Below, piece after piece: positions 7,408-16,551 of a stretch of DNA of 64,000 nucleotides. Under the pieces are notes generated by a model that made no database searches, was not told where the DNA came from, and saw nothing but the letters and a program-made list of their open reading frames with translations. The stretch is from Geodermatophilus sp. DSM 45219 (GTDB lineage Bacteria > Actinomycetota > Actinomycetes > Mycobacteriales > Geodermatophilaceae), in assembly GCF_900104025.1 (NCBI RefSeq), contig NZ_FNIQ01000008.1, forward strand, positions 1 to 64,000, read 5' to 3'. Position 1 is the stretch's first letter, and each line of letters starts with the position of its first letter. A program made the position numbers and the translations under genes.

Positions 7408-9510
7408 TCAGCCGTCCGGGAGGCCGGGTGGGGTGCGGTTCGGTCCCGCCTCGGCCGGCCGCGGCTCGCGCTGGTCGTGCAGCCGGACGGCGACCAGCGC
7501 GACGTCGTCCTCCGGGTGCGGCGGCAGCATGCGCTCCTGCAACCGGTCGACGAGGTCGTCGAGCGGGAGGTCGTCGGCGGCCAGGCCGGTCAGGGTCTCC
7601 TGCAGCCGCTGCAGCCCCACCTCGATCGGCTGGTCACGCGCCTCGATGAGCCCGTCGGTGTAGAGCAGGATCGTCGCGCCGTGGCCGAGGAGGGCCTCGT
7701 GCTCCCGGCGTGCGGTCTCCGGGACCACCCCGAGCAGCAGGTCGGCCTTCTCCCCGGCGAGGAACTCGACCTCGCCGTCGGCGGACACGACCACGGCCGG
7801 CGGGTGGCCGGCGCTGGACCAGCGCAGCCGGGTGAGCCCCTGGTCGGCGAGGTCCGCCTCCTGTTCGAGGCGTCCCACCAGGGCCGTGGCGATGATCCCG
7901 GTCCGCAGCGTCTCCAGGACCTCGTCGGTCCGGCGCAGCAGCTCGGCGGGGCCGGAGCGGTCGGCGGCGCCGAGGCTGCGCAGCACGGTGCGGGCCTGCC
8001 CCATGGCGGCGGCGGCCTCGGTGTCGTGGCCGATCACGTCACCGATGACCAGGACGCTGGCGCCGTCCGGCTGCATGAACGCGTCGTACCAGTCGCCGCC
8101 GACGTCGGCGGCCTCGGCAGCAGGTGTGTACCGGACGACGATCTGCACGTGGTCCGGCTGCACCGGGCGGGTGAACAGCGACCGCTGCAGGCCGGCGGCC
8201 AGGTCGCGCTGCTGGCGGTACAGCCGGGAGTTGTCCAGCGCCAGACCGGCCCGCCCGGCGACGTCCGCCGCGGTGTCCCGGTCGGTGGCCGACATCGGCC
8301 CGCGGGCCGCGCCGTTGAACAGGGTCAGCAGGCCGACGGTCCGCCCACGACCGCGCAGCGGGAGGACGACGAAGGACTCCGGCGCGAGCTCGGCGACCCG
8401 GTCCTGCGCATCGCCGGGGACCAGCACGCCCTGGACGGCGGCGGTGGCGCCGGAGTCGACGACGACGCTCCGGCCGGTGACCAGCGCGCGGAAGAGGAAG
8501 GACTCCTCGCGCAGCGCCGGGATGCGCCGCTCCGCGTAGGCGTCCAGCGTCGTCCGCAGGGCCTCGTCGGCGTGCGCCCAGCCGACGTCCCGCAGGCCCC
8601 GCCGGCCCCGGGCCGGGCCCTCGTCGTCGACGAGGGTCACGACGCACCAGTCGGCCAGCGCGGGGACGACGAGCCGGGCGAGGTAGGCGACCGCGCGCTC
8701 GGCGTCCAGCGTCCCGGTGAGCTGCTCGGTCACCGCCGCGAGCAGCGCGCTGCGCCGGGCCGCCCGCTCGGCCTCCTCCTGCACGCGGCGCCGATCGGTG
8801 ACGTCGAGGAAGTAGAGGGCGACCCCGCCGTTCTCCGGCACCGCCCGCACCTCCACCCAGATGTCGAGCGGCTCGGGGTAGTGCGCCTCGAAGGTGACGG
8901 CCTCGCCGGACTCCGACGCGCGCCGGTAGTGGTCCTCGAAGACGGTCCCGACGGCGGCGGGGAAGTGCTCCCAGACCGTGCCGCCCAGGAGCTCGCCGCG
9001 GGGGCGGCCGGTGATGCGCTCGGCCTGGGCGTTCACGTACGTGATCCGCCAGTCGGCGTCCATGGCGAGGTAGCCGATCGCCAGCGACTCCAGGGCGGCC
9101 TGCACGCGGCCGCTGCTCTCCCGCTCCGCGGTGACGTCGTGTGCCGCGCCCACCAGGCGGACCGGTCGGTCGTCGGCGTCGGTGAGCATCCGCCCGCGCG
9201 CCGAGAGGTGGCGCACCCGGCCGTCGCGCAGCGGGACCCGGTACTCGGTGGCGTAGGCGCCGGTCCGGGTCAAGGCGGCGTCCACCTCCGCGGCCACCCG
9301 GGGCACGTCGTCGGGGTGGATGTGCCGGTAGGCGTCGGCCAGACCGCCGCCGAAGTCCGCGGGGTCCACGCCGAGCAGCTCGAACATCCACCGGTTCCAG
9401 GTGAGCCGGCCGGTCGCGACGTCCACCTCGAAGGTCCCGATGCGAGCGGCGTCCACGGAGAGGGCGAGGAGCGCGCGACTGACGTCGTCCCCGTCGCCCG
9501 TCCCGTGCAC
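7408..9510 (-). CDS. PAS-PAS-GAF-SpoIIE (PP2C) phosphatase, stress-signalling
   Basis: 700 aa. PAS domain 1 spans about residues 10-130 (GTFEVDVATGRLTWNRWMFE), PAS 2 about 135-240 (IGYLAMDADWRITYVNAQAE) and GAF about 255-425. A C-terminal SpoIIE-type PP2C domain starts at about 440, with VGGDWYDAF and VIGDVIGHD carrying metal-binding aspartates and ILLYTDGLIEARD near the end. By family it dephosphorylates a STAS anti-sigma antagonist in a partner-switching cascade. A STAS-like protein is encoded at 43968, but no link can be claimed. The GTG at 9510 gives the first PAS domain without excess leader. An in-frame ORF extends upstream but is rich in Pro/His/Arg. Confidence 0.9.
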   Translation of the reverse strand: MHGTGDGDDVSRALLALSVDAARIGTFEVDVATGRLTWNRWMFELLGVDPADFGGGLADAYRHIHPDDVPRVAAEVDAALTRTGAYATEYRVPLRDGRVRHLSARGRMLTDADDRPVRLVGAAHDVTAERESSGRVQAALESLAIGYLAMDADWRITYVNAQAERITGRPRGELLGGTVWEHFPAAVGTVFEDHYRRASESGEAVTFEAHYPEPLDIWVEVRAVPENGGVALYFLDVTDRRRVQEEAERAARRSALLAAVTEQLTGTLDAERAVAYLARLVVPALADWCVVTLVDDEGPARGRRGLRDVGWAHADEALRTTLDAYAERRIPALREESFLFRALVTGRSVVVDSGATAAVQGVLVPGDAQDRVAELAPESFVVLPLRGRGRTVGLLTLFNGAARGPMSATDRDTAADVAGRAGLALDNSRLYRQQRDLAAGLQRSLFTRPVQPDHVQIVVRYTPAAEAADVGGDWYDAFMQPDGASVLVIGDVIGHDTEAAAAMGQARTVLRSLGAADRSGPAELLRRTDEVLETLRTGIIATALVGRLEQEADLADQGLTRLRWSSAGHPPAVVVSADGEVEFLAGEKADLLLGVVPETARREHEALLGHGATILLYTDGLIEARDQPIEVGLQRLQETLTGLAADDLPLDDLVDRLQERMLPPHPEDDVALVAVRLHDQREPRPAEAGPNRTPPGLPDG

Positions 9511-9689
9511 GTGACCATTGTGGACGGGCAACGGCGGGTGTCGCCGGGCGTGTGCCCACGGTCGCACCGGCGGGGGTGGTCGCCCGGCCGGTGCCTCATC
9601 CACCCCATCGGGGTGACATCGGTGTTGCACGGCTGGATTGACACCCCGCAGGTGCCGACCCTCCTGGCACCCGACGGAAGGAGCTCGTC

Positions 9690-9854
9690 ATGCGGAACAT
9701 GGCGTGCAGGGCCGTGGCCCAGGCCTCGCTGGTCGCGACGACGGCCTCGCTGGACGACGAGCAGCCCTGGCCGCTGCTGCTGGTGGCCGGGTGGCTGACC
9801 ACCGCGGCCGACCTGGTGCAGCAGGCCGACGCGCTGGACGCCGTCCTCGTCTGA
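9690..9854 (+). CDS. small hypothetical protein (54 aa)
   Basis: The ORF begins ATG at 9690 with a strong ribosome-binding site (GAAGGAG, 5 nt away) and ends TGA 9852-9854. The product MRNMACRAVAQASLVATTAS continues into an acidic, Leu/Trp-containing half (DEQPWPLLLVAGWLTTAADL). GC3 is high, as in genuine genes here. No family is recognised and no signal peptide is seen. It is divergent from the SpoIIE phosphatase, sharing a 180-bp intergenic region. Confidence 0.55.
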   Translation: MRNMACRAVAQASLVATTASLDDEQPWPLLLVAGWLTTAADLVQQADALDAVLV

Positions 9855-9865
9855 CGCCCCGGGCT

Positions 9866-9881
9866 GCGGGCCCGGGCCCGC
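9866..9881. repeat. 16-bp perfect palindrome
   Basis: GCGGGCCCGGGCCCGC lies just after the 54-aa gene. It has no loop, so it may be a protein-binding site or part of the following transcription stop. Confidence 0.4.
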
Positions 9882-9924
9882 CTCCGTGACGACGTCGGCC
9901 GTGCATGACGTGGCCGCACGGTGG

Positions 9925-9980
9925 GTGGGGTGCGGACATGGCGCAGGTCCGCCTGGAGACGCGCCACATCCGCACACCAC
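9925..9980. terminator. long hairpin between convergent genes
   Basis: Arms 9925-9944 and 9961-9980 are 20 bp long with three mismatches, around a 16-nt loop. They sit between the 54-aa gene and the channel gene, which converge. A bidirectional terminator is the simplest reading; an operator is possible. Confidence 0.45.
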
Positions 9981-10063
9981 TCCGGCTCGGGAACTCCGGG
10001 TCGCCCGGGCCAGCTCCGCCGACCTCCCCGTACCGACCCGGGGACGGGCCGGCAGGGGAGTGG

Positions 10064-11113
10064 TCAGCTGGCGGCGAGCTGACCGCCCGGCGGGTGGGAG
10101 CGGACCACCACGAGCACGTCCTCGGTCTCGAGCGTGCCGATCAGCGGGTCGTCGAAGCGCAGCGTGCGGCCGCCGCGGGTGACCGACAGGACGACGTCCC
10201 GCAGCTGCCGCGGACCCAGACCGACCTCGCCGGCCGTGACCCGCCGCTGGTGCAGGTCCAGGCCCTGGCCGCCGGTGACCAGGTCCTCGACCGTGGCGAC
10301 CACCCGCGGCGCGTCGGTGGACAGCCCGAGCAGCCGGCCCGCGGTGGCCGAGGTGGTGATGACCGTGTCGGCGCCGGACTGCCGCAGCAGCTGCGCGTTC
10401 TCCTCCTCGCGCACCGACGTGGTGATCGGCACGCTGGCGTTCAGCTGCCGGACGGTGAGCGTGATGAGCACCGACGCGTCGTCCCGGTTGGCCGCCACGA
10501 TCACCGCCCGGGCCCGCTCGATCGAGGCCCGCCGCAGCACCTCGGTGCGGCTGGCGTCGCCCACGATGCCGGTCAGCCCCAGCGAGTTGGCCTCGTCGAT
10601 CGCCCGGGGTTCCGGGTCGACGACGACGATCTGGTCCAGCGGGGTGCCGACGGCCTGCAGGGACCGGATGGCGCTGCGGCCCTTGGTGCCGTAGCCGCAC
10701 ACGATGACGTGCTGGCGCACGTGGGACCTCCAGCGACGGATGCGGAACTCCTCGCGGGTGCGCGTGGTCAGCGCCTCGAGGGTGGTCCCGATGAGGACGA
10801 TCAGGAACAGGATGCGCAGCGGCGTGATGACCAGGATGTTGACGAGCCGGGCGCCCGGGGTCAGCGGCGTGATGTCGCCGTACCCGGTCGTGGACAGCGA
10901 CACGGTGGCGTAGTAGAAGGCGTCGAGCAGGGTGATGCCCACCTCGTCGCCGTCCCGGTAGGCGTCCCGGTCCAGCCACACGATGAACACCGTGGCCAGC
11001 AGGACGGCCGCCGCGATCACCACCCGGCGCGACACCTGGCGGAACGGCGAGAGCTCCTCGTGCGCGATGCGGACGCCGGAGTGCTCGGTCGCCGGATCCA
11101 TGTCGCCGTTCAC
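10064..11113 (-). CDS. two-TM potassium channel with RCK/TrkA-N domain
   Basis: 349 aa. TM1 spans about residues 31-47, the pore loop contains the selectivity filter TTGYGD at 75-80, TM2 spans about 91-112, and a Rossmann-type RCK domain starts at about 134 (HVIVCGYGTKGRSA, dinucleotide loop GYGTKG). A TrkA-C-like tail follows, ending about residue 335. This is the architecture of MthK/Kch-type ligand-gated K+ channels in the cytoplasmic membrane. RCK domains bind Ca2+, NAD(H) or c-di-AMP in different relatives; which one applies here cannot be read. Monocistronic. Confidence 0.9.
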   Translation of the reverse strand: MNGDMDPATEHSGVRIAHEELSPFRQVSRRVVIAAAVLLATVFIVWLDRDAYRDGDEVGITLLDAFYYATVSLSTTGYGDITPLTPGARLVNILVITPLRILFLIVLIGTTLEALTTRTREEFRIRRWRSHVRQHVIVCGYGTKGRSAIRSLQAVGTPLDQIVVVDPEPRAIDEANSLGLTGIVGDASRTEVLRRASIERARAVIVAANRDDASVLITLTVRQLNASVPITTSVREEENAQLLRQSGADTVITTSATAGRLLGLSTDAPRVVATVEDLVTGGQGLDLHQRRVTAGEVGLGPRQLRDVVLSVTRGGRTLRFDDPLIGTLETEDVLVVVRSHPPGGQLAAS

Positions 11114-11216
11114 CCGCGGGACGATAGTGAGCCATCCGGCGGCCCGCGTGCGCGCCGCACCCGTCCGGGTGAGCGGACGGGTGCTGCGACGGCAGCGGTG
11201 GGGTCGGAGCGGGGCC

Positions 11217-12959
11217 TCAGCCCCCCGTGACGGTGGACCGCTCCCGCGCCGCCAGCTCCCGCTTGAGCACCTTGCCCGCGGCCGACACGGGGATCGCGTC
11301 GATGAAGACCACGTCCCGCAGCCGCTTGTACGGCGTCACCCGCTCGTTGACCGCGGCCATCACCGAGGCGGCCGTCAGCGCGGCCCCCGCGTCGTCCGCC
11401 CGGCGCACGACGTAGGCCACCGGCAGCTCCCCGGCCTCCTCGTCGGGCCGCCCGACCACCGCCGCGCCGGCCACCCCGGGGACGCCGAACAGCACCTCCT
11501 CCAGCTCGCGCGGGAAGACGTTGTAGCCCTTGTGGAGCAGCATGTCCTTGGTGCGGTCGACGATCGCCAGGTAGCCGTCCCCGTCCAGCACCCCGACGTC
11601 CCCGGTGTGGAACCAGCCCTCGGCGTCGATCGCCTCGGCCGTCGCCTCCGGCCGGTGCGCGTAGCCGCGCATCACCTGCGGCCCGCGGATGCACACCTCG
11701 CCGCGCTCCCCGGCCGGCAGCGGGGCACCGCCGCCCAGCGGCCGGATGCTGATCTCGGTGTCGAACAGCGGCACGCCCACCGTGCCGGCCCTGCGCGTGC
11801 CCGACCGCCACACCGGGTTCCCGGTGGCCTGCATGGTGACCTCGGTGAGCCCGTAGCCCTCGCCGATCACCGCGTTCGGCAGCACCGCCTGCAGCCGCTC
11901 GATCAGCGTCACCGGCAGCGGCGCCGCCCCGGAGGAGACGGTGCGCACGCCGGACCAGTCGGCCGCCAGGAACCCCGGCACCTGCAGCAGCGCCACGAAC
12001 ACCGGCGGTGCCCCGCCGATGGATGTCACCCGGTGCCGGATCGCGTCCTCGACGTAGCGCACCGGGTCGAAGCGCACGTGGACCACCGTCGTGGTCCCGC
12101 CCATGACCATGCCGTTGAGGTAGCCGATCACCCCCATCGCGTGGAACCACGGCGTCAGGTTGACCAGCCGCGCCCCGCCCAGCCGCGTCGGGTACTCCTC
12201 GGGCCCGGCCACCTGGCGCAGCGTCACGTCCCCCGCCTCGTCGAGCTCCGGCAGCGAGCCCGACGACCAGCACGCCGACTGCAGCACGTTGGTGACGACG
12301 GCGCGGTGCGGCAGCTCCACGCCCTTGCTGACCCCCGTCGTCCCGCCGGTGTAGGCCAGGTGCGCGAGGTCCGCGGCGGGGTCGACGCCGGCGTCCAGGT
12401 GCCGGTCGATCGGGTCGCCGGCGAGCAGGTCGGCGAGGTCGACCTCCCGGGCCTCGAGCTCCAGGCGCGCGTCGAGGTCCAGCGTGTGCGCCTCCCCGGT
12501 GACCACGACCGTCTCCACCGGGGTGGTCGCCAGCGCCGACCGCACGAGCGGCAGCACCTGGTCCCAGGTGACCAGCACCCGGGCACCGGCGTCGGTGAGC
12601 TGCGCGGCGAGGTCGGCGGCCGGCAGCAGCGGGTTGGTGGGGCAGAAGGTCGCCCCGGCCAGCAGGACGCCGTAGTAGACGGCCGGGTACTGGCGGCAGT
12701 TCGGGATGTGGACGGCGACGACGTCCCCGCGCCCGACGCCGTGGTCGGCCAGCCAGTTGGCGACCGCGTGCGCCCGAGCGCCCAGCTCGGTGAAGCTCAG
12801 CGGGACGTCGTGGTCGACGAACGCCGTCCGCTCGCCCCAGCGGCGCACCGCCGCCCGCAGGATCGAGCCGACCGGCACCGACGGGTACTCCAGCGAGGGC
12901 GGCAGACCGGGTGGCCTGCGCTGCACGGTCGGACCCGGTGCGTCCTGCGGAGCGGTCAT
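11217..12959 (-). CDS. acyl-CoA synthetase (fatty acid-CoA ligase, ANL family)
   Basis: 580 aa AMP-binding enzyme. It contains P-loop motif YTGGTTGVSKGVELPH (about 203-218), adenylate-binding IGEGYGLTEVTMQ, hinge/A8 motif VDRTKDMLLHKGYNVFPREL and C-terminal AGKVLKREL with the catalytic Lys. The family activates a carboxylate to acyl-AMP and then acyl-CoA. A medium/long-chain fatty acid is likely but not proven. The ATG at 12959 gives MTAPQDAP; an upstream in-frame ATG at 12995 is less likely. Divergent from the patatin gene (about 80 bp), which suggests a shared lipid-related promoter region. Confidence 0.9.
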   Translation of the reverse strand: MTAPQDAPGPTVQRRPPGLPPSLEYPSVPVGSILRAAVRRWGERTAFVDHDVPLSFTELGARAHAVANWLADHGVGRGDVVAVHIPNCRQYPAVYYGVLLAGATFCPTNPLLPAADLAAQLTDAGARVLVTWDQVLPLVRSALATTPVETVVVTGEAHTLDLDARLELEAREVDLADLLAGDPIDRHLDAGVDPAADLAHLAYTGGTTGVSKGVELPHRAVVTNVLQSACWSSGSLPELDEAGDVTLRQVAGPEEYPTRLGGARLVNLTPWFHAMGVIGYLNGMVMGGTTTVVHVRFDPVRYVEDAIRHRVTSIGGAPPVFVALLQVPGFLAADWSGVRTVSSGAAPLPVTLIERLQAVLPNAVIGEGYGLTEVTMQATGNPVWRSGTRRAGTVGVPLFDTEISIRPLGGGAPLPAGERGEVCIRGPQVMRGYAHRPEATAEAIDAEGWFHTGDVGVLDGDGYLAIVDRTKDMLLHKGYNVFPRELEEVLFGVPGVAGAAVVGRPDEEAGELPVAYVVRRADDAGAALTAASVMAAVNERVTPYKRLRDVVFIDAIPVSAAGKVLKRELAARERSTVTGG

Positions 12960-13039
12960 GCGGATCCCTCCTGTCCGGAACCCAGCGTGGCGCACGTCAC
13001 TACGCGTGTCGAGGGCCGACCGTGGGTGAGGATGGCGCC

Positions 13040-13891
13040 ATGACCGACCAGCGGACCGCCCTCGTCCTCGGCGGCGGCGGGATCACCGGCATCGGGTGGG
13101 AGATCGGTGTCCTCACCGGGCTGGCCGAGGCGGGGGTCGACCTGACCGGTGCGGAGCTGGTCGTCGGCACGTCCGCGGGCTCCGTGGTCGGTGCCCAGGT
13201 GGCCGGCGGTGCCGACCTGGAGGCGGTGTACGGCCGCCAGCTCGAGCCACCCACCGGGGAGAAGGTCGCCCGGATGACCCGCGCCGCCCTCGCCCGCTAC
13301 GGCTGGGCGGTGCTGCGCAGCCGCGGGGACGACGTCGCGTTCCGCCGGCGGATCGGTGCGCTGGCGCTGGCCGCCGAGCGGGCCGGGCTCACCCCGAGCG
13401 AGCAGGAGCGGCTCGACGTCATCGGCTCCCGGCTGGTCGGCCGCGAGTGGCCCGACCGCGACCTGCGGGTCACCGCCGTCGACGCGGAGACCGGCCAGTT
13501 CCGCGTCCTCGACCGCACCTCCGGCGTCCCGCTGCTCCAGGCGGTGGCGGCCAGCTGCGCCGTCCCCGGGGTCTACCCACCGGTCACCATCGACGGCCGC
13601 CGCTACGTCGACGGCGGCATGCGCTCGGCCGCGAACGCCGACCTCGCCGAGGGGTGCGACCGCGTCGTCGTCCTCGCGCCCGTCCCGCGCGGCATCGGTC
13701 CGCTCAGCAGCGTCGACGCCCAGGTGACCGGGATGGTCGCGCGGGTCGCCGTCGTCTCGCCGGACGCCGCCAGCCGCCGTGCCATCGGCCGCAACGTCCT
13801 GGACCCCGCCGCCCGCGCCGGCTCCGCGCGGGCCGGGCGGGCCCAGGCGGCCGCGGTGGCCGCCGAGGTCGCGGAGGTCTGGCAGGGCTGA
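13040..13891 (+). CDS. patatin-like phospholipase
   Basis: 283 aa. It has oxyanion loop LGGGGITGIGWEIGV (about residues 11-25), nucleophile elbow GTSAGS (catalytic Ser about 46) and the catalytic Asp in YVDGGM (about 195). This is the complete Ser-Asp dyad of the patatin/RssA group. No signal peptide is seen, so it probably acts on membrane lipids or acyl esters from the cytoplasm. It is divergent from an acyl-CoA ligase, consistent with release and re-activation of fatty acids; that coupling is inference. The ATG at 13040 follows GGTGAGGA. Confidence 0.88.
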   Translation: MTDQRTALVLGGGGITGIGWEIGVLTGLAEAGVDLTGAELVVGTSAGSVVGAQVAGGADLEAVYGRQLEPPTGEKVARMTRAALARYGWAVLRSRGDDVAFRRRIGALALAAERAGLTPSEQERLDVIGSRLVGREWPDRDLRVTAVDAETGQFRVLDRTSGVPLLQAVAASCAVPGVYPPVTIDGRRYVDGGMRSAANADLAEGCDRVVVLAPVPRGIGPLSSVDAQVTGMVARVAVVSPDAASRRAIGRNVLDPAARAGSARAGRAQAAAVAAEVAEVWQG

Positions 13892-14006
13892 GGGACGCCG
13901 GTTCACCTCCTGTTCGCGCGAGTGCCCACGTCGCGGTCACGTCGCCGGGCTGGGATCGTCCGGGCCGACGGCGACGGTCGCCGTCAGAGCCCGGGGGAGT
14001 GAACCC

Positions 14007-15131
14007 ATGCCACGTGCCCATCGCCGGACCGCGCTGCTCGCCGCGTCCGTCGTCGCCGTCCCGCTGCTGCTGGCCGGTCCGGCCACCGCCGCTCCGCCGG
14101 AGCGGGAGGACCGCGGCCCCGAGGCCGACGAGCTGCTCGTCATCGGCCACCGCGGTGCGTCGGGCTACCGGCCCGAGCACACCCTGGCCGCCTACGAGCT
14201 GGCCGCCCGGATGGGCGCGGACTACATCGAGCCCGACGTCGTCAGCACCGCCGACGGCGTGCTGGTCGCCCGCCACGAGAACGAGATCTCCGGGACGACG
14301 GACGTCGCCGAGCGCCCCGAGTTCGCCGACCGGCGGACCACCAAGGTGATCGACGGCGTCGAGCTGACCGGCTGGTTCACCGAGGACTTCACGCTGGCCG
14401 AGCTGCGCACGCTGCGCGCGGTCGAGCGGCTGCCCGGGATCCGCGAGGAGAACACCCTCTACGACGGGCTCTACGAGGTGCCCACGCTCGACGAGGTGCT
14501 CGAGCTGCGCGAGGAGCTGTCCCGCGAGCTGCGCCGCGACATCGGCGTCTACATCGAGACCAAGCACCCCACCTACTTCGACGGCATCGACCTCTCCCTC
14601 GAGGAGCCGCTGGTCGAGGACCTCGACGAGGCCGGGCTGGACCGCCGCAGCTCGCCGGTGTTCGTGCAGTCGTTCGAGACGGCCAACCTGCTCGAGCTCG
14701 ACGAGGTGGTCGACGTCCCGCTGGTGCAGCTGATGTCGAACACCGGCGCGCCCGCGGACCTGGTGGCCGCCGGCGACCCGCGCACCTACGCCGACCTGGC
14801 CACCGCCGAGGGGCTGGCGGAGATCGGGGAGTACGCCGACGGGGTCGGGCCGGACAAGAACCTGGTTATCCCGCGGGAGGACGACGGCACGCTCGGCGAG
14901 CCGACGTCCTTCGTGGCCGACGCGCACGCCGCGGACCTGCTCGTGCACCCGTACACCTTCCGCAACGAGAACGAGTTCCTCCCCGCCGACCTGCGCGACC
15001 CCGGCGAGGAGCCGTCCGACTACGGCCAGGCGATCGACGAGCAGCTGGCGTACTGGGAGGCCGGCGTGGACGGGCTGTTCACCGACAACCCCGACACCGG
15101 CGTCGTCTCGCGGGAGCTGTTCGAGGACTGA
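14007..15131 (+). CDS. secreted glycerophosphodiester phosphodiesterase
   Basis: 374 aa with an N-terminal signal peptide (RRTALLAASVVAVPLLLAGPA, cleavage about residue 28). The GDPD TIM barrel opens with IGHRGASGYRPEHTLAAY (catalytic HRG), then GADYIEPDVVSTADGVLVARH with the metal-binding E-x-D pair and catalytic His. It has the large insertion typical of the periplasmic GlpQ group (TTKVIDGVELTGWFTEDFTL) and ends at FTDNPDTG. It hydrolyses deacylated phospholipids to glycerol-3-phosphate and alcohol outside the cell membrane. Copy A of the palindromic repeat begins 4 bp after the stop. Confidence 0.92.
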   Translation: MPRAHRRTALLAASVVAVPLLLAGPATAAPPEREDRGPEADELLVIGHRGASGYRPEHTLAAYELAARMGADYIEPDVVSTADGVLVARHENEISGTTDVAERPEFADRRTTKVIDGVELTGWFTEDFTLAELRTLRAVERLPGIREENTLYDGLYEVPTLDEVLELREELSRELRRDIGVYIETKHPTYFDGIDLSLEEPLVEDLDEAGLDRRSSPVFVQSFETANLLELDEVVDVPLVQLMSNTGAPADLVAAGDPRTYADLATAEGLAEIGEYADGVGPDKNLVIPREDDGTLGEPTSFVADAHAADLLVHPYTFRNENEFLPADLRDPGEEPSDYGQAIDEQLAYWEAGVDGLFTDNPDTGVVSRELFED

Positions 15132-15135
15132 GAGA

Positions 15136-15189
15136 GGACCCCTTCCTCCCCACCCCTCGCTCCGCTCGGGGCGGTGCCCTGGAGGGGCC
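15136..15189 (+). repeat. dispersed palindromic element, copy A
   Basis: Outer stem GGACCCC...GGAGGGGCC encloses an inner hairpin, CCCACCCCTCGC paired with GAGCGGGG-like sequence. It lies directly after the GDPD stop and shares the CTCCCCACCCyTCGC core with copies C, D and E. Confidence 0.75.
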
Positions 15190-15238
15190 GGGCGTCCCGG
15201 CCGGAATGCGAGCAGCCGGCCGGGACGTTCGCCGGGAC

Positions 15239-15952
15239 GTGAAGGTGGAGATCTGGTCCGACGTCGTCTGTCCCTGGTGCCACATCGGCAAGCGCCGGTT
15301 CGAGGCCGCCCTCGAGCGGTTCGCGCACCGCGACGAGGTCGAGGTGGAGTGGCGGTCCTTCGAGCTCGACCCCGGTGCGCCGTCGGCCGCCGCGGGTGAC
15401 CCCGTCTCGCCGACCGAGTACGCCGAGCGGCTGGCCCGCAAGTACGGCACCTCGGTGCCGGGCGCGCAGCAGATGACCGACTCCATGACCCAGCAGGCCG
15501 CCGCCGAGGGGCTGGACTTCCGCTTCGACCGGGCGGTGCGCGCCAACACCTTCGACGCCCACCAGGTCATCCACCTGGCCGGCGAGCGCGGTGTGCAGGA
15601 CGCGGTCAAGGAGCGGCTGCTGACCGCCTACTTCAGCGAGGGCGAGGCGGTCGGCGACCGCGAGACCCTGGTCCGCCTCGCCGCCGAGGCCGGGCTGGAC
15701 GCCGACGAGGTCCGCGCGGCCCTGGCCGACCAGCGCCACGCCGGCGCGGTGCGGGCCGACGAGGCCGAGGCCCAGGCGCTGGGCATCAGCGGGGTGCCGT
15801 TCTTCGTCGTCGACCGGAAGTACGGCGTGAACGGCGCGCAGCCGGCCGACGCGCTGCTGCAGGTCCTCGAGCGGGCCTGGTCCGAGCGCACCCCGCTCAT
15901 CCCGGTGATCACCGGCGGCGAGGTCTGCGGTCCGGACGGCTGCACGGTCTGA
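15239..15952 (+). CDS. FrnE-type DsbA-family oxidoreductase
   Basis: 237 aa. The thioredoxin-fold start VKVEIWSDVVCPWCHIGKRR carries the CPWC redox motif (Cys11, Cys14), and an all-helical insertion follows. The cis-Pro loop reads ISGVPFFVVDRKYGVNGAQP, which is diagnostic of the FrnE (polyketide/DsbA-like) group. There is no signal peptide, so it is likely a cytoplasmic disulphide or glutathione/mycothiol-linked enzyme. The GTG at 15239 matches the family N-terminus; an in-frame ATG at 15206 adds 11 residues of Arg-rich leader. Confidence 0.88.
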   Translation: MKVEIWSDVVCPWCHIGKRRFEAALERFAHRDEVEVEWRSFELDPGAPSAAAGDPVSPTEYAERLARKYGTSVPGAQQMTDSMTQQAAAEGLDFRFDRAVRANTFDAHQVIHLAGERGVQDAVKERLLTAYFSEGEAVGDRETLVRLAAEAGLDADEVRAALADQRHAGAVRADEAEAQALGISGVPFFVVDRKYGVNGAQPADALLQVLERAWSERTPLIPVITGGEVCGPDGCTV

Positions 15953-16235
15953 GGTGGCTCACCGGCCCAGGCGGCCTCCCGGGCCCGGGTCACCGCCTCG
16001 GCGCGGTCGGCCACCGGGAGCTCGGCGGAGATCGCCGCCACGTGGTCGATGACCGTCTCGGGGGACAGCGACAGCGCCCGCGTGATCGAGCGTCCGGGCG
16101 CACCCGCGACCTGCTCGACGGCCCCGTCGCCGGTGCTCGCCGTGCCGGCCACCTCCAGGTCGGGCTCCGCGTCGAGCAGGGCGACCTCGCCCCGCCGGCA
16201 CCGCGGGTGGTCCTCCACCACCAGGATGCCTGCCC
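15953..16235 (-). pseudogene. LuxR-type response-regulator remnant with internal deletion
   Basis: The minus strand reads AGILVVEDHPRCRRGEVALL and EPDLEVAGTASTGDGAVEQV, a receiver-domain start with the acidic ED pair and helix 1. It then jumps directly to ALSLSPETVIDHVAAISAEL and VADRAEAVTRAREAAW, the C-terminal part of a NarL/LuxR helix-turn-helix (LS-x-ETV-x-x-HV). The phospho-acceptor Asp region, the linker and the first HTH helix are missing, so about 130 residues were deleted in frame. No stop occurs at the expected end; the frame runs antisense into the FrnE gene. Upstream minus-strand sequence around 16270-16340 (VLATSWAVAVLGPLLVVAG) may be a relic of the partner kinase's membrane part. 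Confidence 0.55.
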
Positions 16236-16551
16236 GGCCGACCGCGGCAGCCAGCCAGCTCCGACCGCGCGGCGCTCGGCCCGGCGACGACCAGCAGCGG
16301 GCCGAGGACGGCGACCGCCCAGGAGGTGGCGAGGACCGCGACGCCGCTCGGCGTGCGGCGACGGTCGGTGCGGGGACCGCGGTCGTGGTCGTCGGGTCCT
16401 CCCGGCCGGGGTCGGTGGCGACCACGTTCCCGACGGGGGACTCCCGGGCGGCAGGGTGCACCTTCCCGGACCGACCGGGAGGACCGTCCTGCCCGTCGGT
16501 CACCCGGCGTCCCCGGCTGGGGTGGCCCGGCCGCTCCGGGACACTGGTGGC
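16236..16551. other. non-coding stretch, possible sensor-kinase relic
   Basis: No intact gene. A short hydrophobic minus-strand stretch near 16270-16340 and Thr/Pro/Arg-rich sequence are all that can be seen. This is probably decayed two-component DNA plus the 5' region of hrpB. Confidence 0.3.
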
